From positions 158,475 to 192,260 of the forward strand of contig MU631371.1 in NCBI GenBank assembly GCA_026770615.1: a stretch of DNA of 33,786 nucleotides. Reading direction: 5' to 3'. This stretch comes from Pavlovales sp. CCMP2436. Its lineage: Eukaryota; Haptophyta; Pavlovophyceae; Pavlovales. Position 1 is the first letter of the stretch, and each line of letters opens with the position of its first letter. This document shows, piece after piece, positions 26,340 to 33,786 of the stretch. The translations under genes were made by a program, and so were the position numbers. Under the pieces are notes generated by a model. It was not told where the DNA came from. It saw only the letters and a program-made list of their open reading frames with translations, and made no database searches.

Positions 26340-28513
26340 GGCTCGTCCACGATGTCAAGGAAGTTGGGCACCGCCTGGGTCATGGCGCCACAGAAAGCGG
26401 CAGGTGCGATGTCGACCATGCGCCGAAGTCCGGCGCCCCGGTAGCGGCGGGGGAGTGCGAGGCGGGCAGTGGCAAGCTGGTCGTCGTCGAGCGAGACTCC
26501 CAGTGCGTGTGTCGCCTGCGTGTGGATGATCGCGTCGAAGCGTGTGCACGCGTCGCGCGCCTGGTCCGGGTAGCAGTGGCGAACAAAGTTCTCAAATTTG
26601 CGTGCTGTGGAGAAGAGCGTTAGCAGCCAGAGCTGTTGCTTGTGTGACGAGCTGAGCGTCGCGATTAGCTTGTTTGAGATGCTGGCAATCTCGTCACACT
26701 TGCCAGCGAGGGCAAGCTTAACGTACTCCTCCGAGCCGATTGAGACGCCGTAGCACATGACGCCGTAGTGCGGGGTCAGGGCGCCGTCGAGCAGGTGGCT
26801 GCGTGTCACCAAGCCACGGTGGGCGTCGAGGGAGGCGATGTGGGCCTCTTCGATCCAGCATTCACACTTGGACGGCTGCACGACAAGGCCGAGCCGTAAG
26901 AAGAGCGCGTCGAGGAAGCGCTGCATCGCCGCGAAGACGATCCAGGGCGGACCGCACGCGCGCACGTCGTCGTGGCCAGCCCGAGCGCCCCCACCGTATG
27001 GCCGCAGCTCGGCGTCGAGCACCTTTAACTCGGGGTGGATGGAGATGGCAAAGGCGACTCCAGCCTCTGCTGACCCTTGAGCGACACCGGTCTCGCCGTC
27101 TCTGCCCATGGGCGTCAGGCCGCCGCCCTTGCCAGTGACGAAGATCGAGTACTTTGGAGCGAGCGTGGCGTAGAAGAGGCGTGCGAGGGGGGTAAGGCCG
27201 GAGGAGCTGGCGAGGGTGCGCGCCACCATCTCTGCGCGGTCGCCCTCGTTGAACACGTTGTAGATGTCGGAGCCGGCGATGCAAAAGCAAGGATTCTCGA
27301 GGAGCTCGCGCACGCCAAAGATGAGCTTTATTCCGCCTGCCGAGACGAGCACTCCCAGCTGCTGCGGGAAGAGGTAGTCCTCGATCTCGCCGCGAAGGCC
27401 CTTGTTGAGGAAGACTCCCTTGTTGAGGAAGACTCCCTTGTTGAGACCCCGTCTCAGTGCGCACGAGATGCCGATTGGCCGCGCAGACTCCGCGACGCCG
27501 GCCTGGACCGCACACTTGCGGAGTGGCACGCCCCGTGCGGCGCAGAAGACGAAGTAGAATTCAGGGGGCAGATAGCCGTTGGTGAATGATGATGCCAGCC
27601 AGGCGAGCGACCCAAGCACGTGGCGTGCAGCATCGCCCACGAAAGGCTCCGTCGGAGCGAGTGGGATGAGGTACTCGTATCGCCTGGGCGAGACACCCTG
27701 TTCCTTGTCGGTCTTGAGCCCTCGGTATGCCTCCTCCATCTCCGTGACGCCGACAACGAGACGGTTGGTGGTGTCGAGGCCCGGAATGACCGCTGGCACG
27801 GGGGACCTCCTGGGCGGATGCTTGGCGAGTATCTGCTGGAGCACGGCCGGGTCCGCGATGTCAGCGAGGCCGTGGCTCTGAAGCAGCTTTGCGGCGTCAG
27901 AGAACTTGCCCTTGGCGAGAAGGGCGACGGCCGCCTTGATGTCTCGCTCGGGGTTGGCTGGACGGGAGCGCCGGCTGCTGCGCTGCTGTGTCTCCGCCGC
28001 GCAGTCTCCAGACCAGTCAGCAACGAGGTTCCCAAAGTCTCCCCGCCCCCATCGGTCGAAGCGGGAGGCGAGCAGTCTGGCGCTCTCCAGACGTCCTTGG
28101 CGGCCCCCGTGGGCCGCGGGCTGCTTTCGGAGTAGTAGCGAGGGTAGGATCAGCAGCATCTTCAGCGCTCGCACCTCCTCCACCTCGTTGTCCGGCCCGG
28201 AGTTGCGGATGGCTTCGATGACGAGGACCGTCGCGGTGGCCCTGGGCTCGTGGAAGTCTCTGGGTATGGCATCGAGTTGCCGAGACGTGTTCCCCGCGTG
28301 CCCGGCGACTTCGGTAACAGTGAGGTGGTCGAGGACGGAGTAGTCGTGGCCGGTCGGATCTGCTCTTGGCCGTGTGGGTAGGAGGGGCATGGTTGGGCGC
28401 TCTACGTCCTCGCTCGACGATGGCGCTTGCCGTTGACGACGGGGTGGTGGTAGCAGTCTCCCATGCCCACCAGAGAGCGCGTTGCAATCGCCGCGCGCAC
28501 GCCCTCCTGCCAT
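26312..28513 (-). CDS. LINE A reverse transcriptase
   Basis: A 733-codon frame from a real ATG. An N-terminal helical region (ALKMLLILPSLLLRK; DIKAAVALLAKGKFSDAAKL) precedes RT motifs: ARPIGISCALRRG; SDIYNVFNEGDR (Asp416, motif A); GVAQGSAEAGVAFAISIHPE (Gln479-Gly, motif B); AGHDDVRACG (Asp515-Asp516, motif C) and VVQPSKCECW (thumb side). Residues 357-371 hold three LNKG units from an 18-bp tandem repeat, in a place where related RTs read straight through. The C-terminus leaves frame near 26330. The catalytic residues look intact, but the 3' nuclease part is broken. I recall similar proteins from microalgal genomes; the clade is not certain. Confidence 0.85.
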   Translation of the reverse strand: MAGGRARGDCNALSGGHGRLLPPPRRQRQAPSSSEDVERPTMPLLPTRPRADPTGHDYSVLDHLTVTEVAGHAGNTSRQLDAIPRDFHEPRATATVLVIEAIRNSGPDNEVEEVRALKMLLILPSLLLRKQPAAHGGRQGRLESARLLASRFDRWGRGDFGNLVADWSGDCAAETQQRSSRRSRPANPERDIKAAVALLAKGKFSDAAKLLQSHGLADIADPAVLQQILAKHPPRRSPVPAVIPGLDTTNRLVVGVTEMEEAYRGLKTDKEQGVSPRRYEYLIPLAPTEPFVGDAARHVLGSLAWLASSFTNGYLPPEFYFVFCAARGVPLRKCAVQAGVAESARPIGISCALRRGLNKGVFLNKGVFLNKGLRGEIEDYLFPQQLGVLVSAGGIKLIFGVRELLENPCFCIAGSDIYNVFNEGDRAEMVARTLASSSGLTPLARLFYATLAPKYSIFVTGKGGGLTPMGRDGETGVAQGSAEAGVAFAISIHPELKVLDAELRPYGGGARAGHDDVRACGPPWIVFAAMQRFLDALFLRLGLVVQPSKCECWIEEAHIASLDAHRGLVTRSHLLDGALTPHYGVMCYGVSIGSEEYVKLALAGKCDEIASISNKLIATLSSSHKQQLWLLTLFSTARKFENFVRHCYPDQARDACTRFDAIIHTQATHALGVSLDDDQLATARLALPRRYRGAGLRRMVDIAPAAFCGAMTQAVPNFLDIVDEPWCRRCQPF
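27401..27445 (-). repeat. 18-bp tandem repeat in the RT gene
   Basis: CTTGTTGAGGAAGACTCC occurs twice and a third CTTGTTGAG follows, keeping frame (LNKGVF units). Confidence 0.9.
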
Positions 28514-28893
28514 CCCCCCCCCGCCCTCCCTCCACCACGGCCGCGCCTGTGTGTAAGTTTCTAGTTAAACGTCCGTCCCCAAGGGGATCTCGCTGGATTA
28601 AGTGTTGAAAAAACACTCAGATCCAGGGATCCACCCCGGGCACACGGATACCGTCCCCACCGCTGATCAGTTCAGGCCACGACGATCGACGACTGACGAC
28701 TCTCGACTGGCGCGATGACCGACCTCCGCTGCTCTTCCTCGCGTCGTCTGAAAAATGCAGCGCCGTCAGCGAGCGCGGCCCACCTTCGCGCATTCCAAAC
28801 ATTACCTTCTGACTAGCCTGACTCGCATATGTTGAGATTTTTGCCCCGGGGGGCAAAAACCACAAAAATGCACGGCTTATTTTCCGGCCCGTT

Positions 28894-29961
28894 CTATCCC
28901 AACCCTTGACGGGGGTGGGCCTCGGGCGCAGGGCTTTGGGTTGCGGGGTGTGGCGGGCTTGCTGGCTCATGTTTGCGTTTTGAAGACTTTTTTGAGCTTG
29001 CTGGCTCATGTTTGATTTTAGGTATTTTGTCGCCCGAGTGGTATGACAGCGTGGGTGATTGGCCGGTTTCAAGGGCCCGTTTGATTGCTGAGCGTAGTGT
29101 GCGTAGGTGGTGCATGACTATGACGAACTTGTCATGGATCAGTGCGTGCATGCGTGACGGGCCTGCTGCGGATTCGTGGTTTATGGCGGGAATGGCTGGT
29201 CCTGTTTTGGGTTCGGTGGGACTGGCTGCTCCTGGTAGCAGTGAGGATTTGGTTCGAGACGGTCTCTGGTTGCGTTTTTCCACGCTTGATGTGCGTAAGC
29301 GTTGCTGGCCTTTGCTGGGCCTGAGGGTGGGCTTAGGCTGCATGGAGGATGTGGTCGGGTTTACACCTGTTAATGAATCTTCATTATTCGTAGGTTGGTT
29401 GCGCATCAGGCGTTTTCGTTTGGCAGGATGGGTCGGTGCACTGGTGTCCGTTGAGGATATGAGCTCTTGCTGCATAGGTGGTATGGCCGTTGAGGATATG
29501 GGCTCATACTGAGCGATGCTGTCCGTTGGGGGTCTAGGCTCATACCGCGGAAATGGTATAGCCGCTGGTGCCTCGTTTTGGGCTCTGCTGTCCGCTAGGG
29601 GTATGCGCCCATACTGCACAAGTGGTATGGCCGCTGGTGCTTCGTTCTGAGCGATGCTGTCTATTGGGGGTATGGGCTCATACTGCATAGGAGGTAAGGC
29701 TGATGGTTCATTGTTTTGAGCTATGCTGTCCGTTGCGGGTATGGGCTCATATTGTATAGGTGGTGTGGCCGCTGGTGCTTCGTTTTGAGCGATGCTGTCT
29801 GTTGGGGGTATGGGCTCATACTGCATAGGAGGTAAGGCTGATGGTTCGTTCTGAGCTATGCTGTCCGTTGGGGGTATGGGCTCATATTGTATAGGTGGTG
29901 TGGCCGCTGGTGCTTCGTTTTGAGCGATGCTGTCTGTTGGGGGTATGGGCTCATACTGCAT
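28894..29961 (-). pseudogene. LINE B Pro-rich repeat and basic C-terminus
   Basis: About eight units of 22-23 residues, QYEPIPPTDSIAQNEAPAA alternating with a EPSALPPM version, then a basic domain with HALIHDKFVIVMHHLRTLRS and KHEPASSKKSSKRKHEPAS. A TAA at 30024-30022 in one further unit separates it from the upstream frame (MHKSREAAIEASAASTK at 30198). Confidence 0.75.
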
Positions 29962-30040
29962 AGGTGGTAAGGCTGATGGTTCCTTGTTTTGAGCAATGCT
30001 GTCCGTTGGGGGTATGGGCTCTTATTGTAAAGGTGGTATG
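29490..30040. repeat. 66-69-bp coding minisatellite with two-unit higher order
   Basis: Units with TGTCCGTTGGGGGTATGGGC and CTCATACTGCATAGG or CTCATATTGTATAGG alternate, giving a roughly 135-bp super-period in frame. Confidence 0.85.
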
Positions 30041-30222
30041 GCCGCTGATGCTGTGTTTTGATTCAATTTCCTTGCTGCCCGCTCGGCGGTCTGGGCGGCC
30101 CACATGGCTACCTTAAACTTATACGCGTCGTATATAGATATTTTGTCCTTGGTGGACGCCGCGGATGCTTCAATTGCCGCTTCGCGTGATTTGTGCATTC
30201 TGAGGCTATGGCGTATGAGAGG

Positions 30223-31068
30223 CTAGTGTAAGTCGCCGGGCTTGGGTGCGTCACCGGTGTCGACGTCCTTCTTTCTGAGCTCTTCTTTGACACTTAATCC
30301 TACCCTTCCGGTGAAGTAGTCCGGCCGAGATATCATGTGTGTCGCCATTGAATTTGATTTGGCGGGTCCCAGGCTCGGGGACAGTTCCTTGCAGAGGGAG
30401 CGGTGGAGGTCGTGGCGGTGCTTTTCCGTTGACGAGCACTCGTGGTATAAGTGATGCTTTGTGTCTTGTGAGTTGAGTGCTTTGCATAGAGGGCAGGTGA
30501 GGCCCATTGTGTCGGACTTTCCGTCAATGGTAATCGTAGTGGTGGCCATCGCCGGGAATTCTGCTGCCCACTCGGCATTGTGGCGGTATGATCCGAGTAT
30601 CAATCTGGTCATATGTTTGGTGTACTTTTCCGTGGGTCGCTGTTGGCTCCTAACTCATGGGAGGCGCAGAGCCGTCGTGCTCTCTTCTGACCACATGGCT
30701 TCTACGTTGGCCATTCTACCTATACCGGGGGCATGTTTGACGGGGCCTCTCTTCTCTAGGCGATCCCTCGCAACTCTGTCTATTAGCGCATGGCGTGCTG
30801 CTCGTTGATCGGATGTGATGATGTCTCCTATCGCAGTGGCCACTATTGTCCAACACTGGGCCGTGAGCGTGTTTTTTGTGAGCTGTACTGTGGCGGTTTC
30901 TCTGTGTACTCCCACTGCCTTTGAGCCCCAGTCGCTCAATGCGTTCTGCACGAGCTTTATGACAGCCGGGGCTTGGAGGTGGGGAGGTAAATTAGCCTGG
31001 CTGCGCCAGTTGTCGCCTCGTGTGGAGATGAAGAGCCGGGCCACTTTCTTTAGCGCCTCTGCTGTCAC
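30223..31068 (-). pseudogene. LINE B linker and zinc-binding domain
   Basis: A helical segment (LTKNTLTAQCWTIVATAIGD; LIDRVARDRLEKRG) is followed by TGA (30657), then RLILGSYRHNAEWAAEFPA and CPLCKALNSQDTKHHLYHEC, a CX2CX10HX4C zinc finger like those at the C-terminus of LINE pol proteins. Ends at TAG 30225-30223, after which the frame continues. Confidence 0.75.
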
Positions 31069-31200
31069 TATTCTAGCTCTCGAGGCGTCATCGTCACGTA
31101 CCGCTCCCGGGGTATTTAGAATTCTGGCTACTTTATCATCAGATTTGGTATGAACCGCAGTGTGAGTCGCGTTCCTGTAGCGTCCGTGCGCCTCGTCACG

Positions 31201-31668
31201 TTATTTGAGGCTGAGTAGACAGTAGAAGTGAGGGTTTGCATCATAGCTCGTGGGATCCCTTAACCCGTGTGGTAGGGGGTTGCGGTCTAAGTGCCGTCTG
31301 TGCCAGTCTAGGCGTTTTACGCCTGTGTCATGGTCCCATCCGATGAATAGCTCTTGCTCGTGAGTCAGTGCTTGTAAGGCCAGTGTGACCTCATTGCATT
31401 CTGCGTTGACAACCGTTTGATCGCCTGAGAATGTGCAGGTGAGGATATGTGCCTCTGGGGCATGTGTCGTACCGCGGATGTGGTGTGATGGGAGTACGTA
31501 AAAACACGCCGCACCGGCTGCTCGAGCCTTGCCGTTTCCATCTGGTTTGATAAATGAACCGTCGACCCCGACATGTGGGGTGCACAATTGTGGTTTCTCC
31601 GCTGTCGGTGGTTGGTGTCTGAGTGCATGTATGAGTGTTGTGTGGCGTGTGACGAACCGAAAGCACAT
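31201..31668 (-). pseudogene. LINE B RNase H domain
   Basis: HVGVDGSFIKPDGNGKARAA (Asp36), VVNAECNEVTLALQALT (Glu90) and LFIGWDHDTGV (Asp112/114) provide the D-E-D core of RNase H, which degrades the RNA strand after reverse transcription. Preceded in frame by LKHPEQLKILREILPALTSA after TGA 31743; ends at TAA 31203. Confidence 0.75.
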
Positions 31669-31740
31669 AGGTCCGCATAATGCCGACGTGAGTGCGGGCA
31701 GGATTTCCCGTAATATTTTCAGCTGCTCGGGGTGTTTTAA

Positions 31741-32301
31741 TCACCTAAATGTTGGCCTATATTCCTGCGTGAACAGGGTCTTGGCTGCTTTTGCTACTGC
31801 AGCCGTGTTTGCATGCATCGGAAGGGCATTTTGAACAGCAATGAGCGTGTCCCTTATAGCGCTGCCGCATGTGCTTAATATGTCTTCTTCGGCTGCACTT
31901 ATGGCTGTCAATTGTCTGTCTGTGACACTTAAGTTGGGGGCATTGCTTGCGATACGCAGTTTTGCCAAGTTTAGTACACTAAATGCACTCATTGATGCTA
32001 GGGTGACCGAAGCCACTTTAGGTTTTGCACGGCGGGTGGCGCATAGGGCTGGCCATAGTAATATCCTTGCAATATCCCCGCCGAAGTAAACAGAATATTG
32101 GACCCAGACTCTTGCAATGAGGATCTTCTGTGTACCAGTCAAAAACACTGGTAGCCCCACTGGCATGGGGGGTAGGCGGTACCGGCGAAAAACACTGGTA
32201 CGCCTGAGCTGCAAATGTACCAGCTGGTTTGCCTGGTACGAGCAGCACCCTTGTCGAGGTGAGGCTACCGGCCGAAATCGCCGGTATACAGGTGGGCACA
32301 C
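31741..32301 (-). pseudogene. LINE B region upstream of RNase H, 5' limit uncertain
   Basis: LASMSAFSVLNLAKLRIASN and AEEDILSTCGSAIRDTLIA are helical and in the same frame as RNase H. The first 70 codons come from GGTAC-rich sequence (32110-32300) and are probably not element coding. No RT motif. Confidence 0.45.
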
Positions 32302-32309
32302 ACACTGAA

Positions 32310-32482
32310 CTTACGCGACGTTACACCGCCTGCGCGCGCTCCACGGCGGCGTCGGCGGCCGCGTCGCTTCGCTCCGACGAGGCTGCGCTGACGGTGCGGC
32401 GCGAGCTGAGCAACGGGTACGTGCGGTTGGCGCAGCACGAGATATCGAGCGTGTGCGAGCATCAACTTCGCATGATCTCTAG
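32310..32482 (+). CDS. Possible exon of an unknown gene
   Basis: The frame reads RRYTACARSTAASAAASLRS, then EAALTVRRELSNGYVRLAQH and ends HQLRMIS at a good AG|GTGAGCG donor (32483). GC-rich like the other exons. No domain known; the 5' edge is undefined. It would be the nearest host gene at the cut end of LINE B. Confidence 0.35.
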
Positions 32483-32639
32483 GTGAGCGTGTGCGTGTGT
32501 CGAGGGATGGGGGATGGGCGGCCCTGTACCTCATGGGTACAGGCTCTCCATCGGGCTGCACCGCGCTGAGCGGCTGGGGCGATTCCCCTTGTCTGCTAAC
32601 CTCTCTGCATACCCAAATTCACCATGTGAATGAGTACGA

Positions 32640-32780
32640 CCTGCGCCCGAGCCTGCTGCGCCGGCGCCCGAGCCCCAGCCTCAGCCCCAGCCGCACCCAG
32701 CCCCAGCCCGAGCAATTGGTTCCAGCCCCAGCACTAGCCCCAGCCCCACATCCACATCCACAGTCTACAGCCCGAGCCTG
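32640..32780. repeat. Low-complexity CCCAGCC/CCCGAGC tract
   Basis: Irregular AGCCCCAGCC and CCACATCCACA units; the Pro/Ser/Gln frames through it come from composition. Confidence 0.7.
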
Positions 32781-32839
32781 AGCGGAAGCCCCACATTCAC
32801 AGTCTACAGCCCTCAGCCACCAGCCCGCCAAAGCCCACA

Positions 32840-33026
32840 GAGGCCACTAATCCTGAATCGGGCCAAGCCTCAGCCGCGATTCATAGGGGGCCTCAGCCCG
32901 GAATTGGGCCAGGCCTCAGCCGCGATTCATATGGGGCTTCAGCTGGGCTGAGGCCCCATATGAATCGCGCTGAGGCCCCATATGAATCGCGGCCGAGGCC
33001 TGGCCCGATTCAGGATTAGTGGCCTC
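32840..33026. mobile_element. Foldback MITE (187 bp) with CCACA target duplication
   Basis: Inverted repeats of about 57 bp start GAGGCCACTAATCCTGAATC (32840) and end as its complement (33007-33026). Inside, GCCGCGATTCATATGGGGCC blocks repeat in both arms, so nearly the whole element folds back. CCACA lies directly outside both ends (32835-32839, 33027-33031). No coding capacity. Confidence 0.85.
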
Positions 33027-33175
33027 CCACAGCGTGTGTAAAAATATATTAAAACGCAACAATAATAAGAACACTAACAGCAGAACTAGTGTAGCAACAG
33101 TGAGAGAAATAATATTAACTATTATGATGAAAATGAGGAGGAGGAGGAGGATGCTGATGATAGTATGTTAATATC

Positions 33176-33390
33176 TAGCCTAACGTCCGCCACCGAATGG
33201 GTCTGAAACCCGAACCCGAGCGTTGAGAAACACTCGGACCCAGGGATCCCATTCGATCACACGGCAACCGTCCCCACCGCTTTGTCAGGTCAGCAGAAAC
33301 CACAGACGACGACACTCGACTTCTTTGCTGACCGAAACTCTGCTGCATCTCGCTCGTCTCGAAATGCAGCACGCCTGCGATAGTGCAATC
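33176..33390 (-). repeat. LINE B-type 3' tail, longer diverged copy F
   Basis: On the plus strand GAGCGTTGAGAAACACTCGG, CCAGGGATCCCATTCG, CACACGGCAACCGTCCCCAC, then GACGACACTCGACT and AATGCAGCACGCC follow the order seen at 28601-28770. About 75% similar by eye, so a related subfamily or old copy. Confidence 0.7.
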
Positions 33391-33396
33391 ATCATG

Positions 33397-33438
33397 ATGA
33401 TGATGATGATGATGATTATAGTGATAGTGATGATGATG

Positions 33439-33470
<32 letters not shown>

Positions 33471-33682
33471 GATTATGATTATGACGACGATAATAATAAC
33501 AACAGCAACAACAACAACAATAAGAGTCAGAGAAGTCGGTATCGTAATCGACATCGTACTCGTATTAGTAATCGTATTAGTGATCGTGATCGTGTTATCG
33601 TGATAGTAATTAAAACTGTAATAATAAGAGTATTGGTTATGGCAGTGATGGTGGTGGTAGTAGTAGTAGTAGTAGGAATGGT

Positions 33683-33713
<31 letters not shown>

Positions 33714-33786
33714 GTAATTATAGTCGTAATAATAATAATAATAATAGCTCCCCTTATTATAATGACAGCAACCACCACAGGTAACA
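33397..33786. repeat. Compound microsatellite (ATG)n, (GTA)n, (TAA)n
   Basis: Long runs of ATG/ATT/GTA/TAA triplets to the window end; ORFs here encode poly-Met/Ile by composition only. Confidence 0.9.

Larger units (their letters stand above)
28555..32301 (-). mobile_element. LINE B, longer copy, truncated at its 5' end
   Basis: One minus-strand frame runs from 32301 to 28894 (about 1,136 codons) and encodes an RNase H domain, a CPLC zinc finger and a proline-rich repeat region, followed by a 3' region of about 340 bp. The last ~130 bp (28555-28690) is the tail found alone elsewhere, ending TTTAACTAGAAACTT. No RT precedes RNase H, so the element was cut short near 32.1-32.3 kb. Five stops interrupt the frame (31743, 31203, 30657, 30225, 30024) with no frameshift. 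Confidence 0.8.

Noticed and set aside
25336..26358. A 340-residue Arg-rich minus-strand ORF
   Set aside because: Shadow of the LINE A nuclease frame, which carries the PD-(D/E)XK motif.
29490..30040. CRISPR-like regular array
   Set aside because: Units are contiguous and coding, without unique spacers, and the context is eukaryotic.
3260..32301. Reassigned stop codons (TGA as Trp, TAG/TAA as Gln) to explain the many in-frame stops
   Set aside because: Some sites fit, but TAG also stands for Glu (after VDVLE, and in copy 2 codon 20), Gly (BUD23) and Trp (copy 3), and frameshifts accompany the stops. Pseudogenisation explains all cases. A codon-usage count over conserved genes would settle it.
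1..33786. tRNA, rRNA or other classic RNA genes
   Set aside because: No B-box-type GGTTCGANTCC in a cloverleaf context and no rRNA stretches were seen; the tail repeats resemble no known RNA gene by eye.
33397..33786. Poly-Met/Ile ORFs at the window end
   Set aside because: Pure triplet microsatellite; open in several frames by composition.

Overview
This window is nuclear DNA from a eukaryotic microbe, most likely a microalga. A haptophyte or stramenopile fits best, but I cannot name the species. The reasons are GC-rich exons split by short GT-AG introns (about 85-310 bp), AT-rich and microsatellite-rich spacers, a BUD23 rRNA methyltransferase gene, F-box/ankyrin paralogues, a Copia LTR retrotransposon, and RLE-type and RNase H-bearing LINE remnants. 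No bacterial operons, phage genes or CRISPR arrays were seen. A run of Ns (20933-21047) shows this is draft assembly.

Layout. 1-600: a 141-bp tandem repeat and microsatellites. 600-2692 (+): a BUD23-like gene whose internal exons have been duplicated in tandem so that no copy is clean. 3260-4308 (-): F-box/ankyrin copy 1, with a fragment of a further copy near 4520-4580. 5791-9186 (-): an eight-exon gene reassembled from splice sites and phase. It joins an N-terminal MYND finger, a nucleotidyltransferase-like core, a coiled coil and a truncated RING finger, and it carries two nonsense codons. 9418-10519 (+) and 11096-11896 (+): F-box/ankyrin copies 2 and 3, each preceded by the same duplicated ~180-bp upstream block. 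12000-13332: no firm gene.

13338-21222 (-): a complete-length Copia element with two LTRs, a 5-bp GTGAG target duplication, a purine tract and decayed gag, protease, integrase and RT/RNase H frames. 21228-23100: no firm gene. 23140-24055: GC-rich minisatellite. 24056-32301: nested LINE remains. LINE A (24871-28513, -) encodes RT plus a PD-(D/E)XK nuclease. It lies between two facing 3' ends of LINE B, a 5'-truncated one on + (24056-24779) and a longer one on - (28555-32301, with RNase H and a zinc finger). 32310-32482: a possible exon. 32840-33026: a foldback MITE with CCACA flanks. 33176-33390: another LINE tail. 33397-33786: microsatellites.

Two themes tie the window together. First, the ~100-bp 3' tail of LINE B also occurs alone at 1503, 5191, 7769, 8535 and 33176; two of these copies sit in introns of the MYND/RING gene. 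Second, almost every long frame carries in-frame stops, many at positions where Trp or Gln is expected. I read this as widespread pseudogenisation, because Glu and Gly positions are hit as well.
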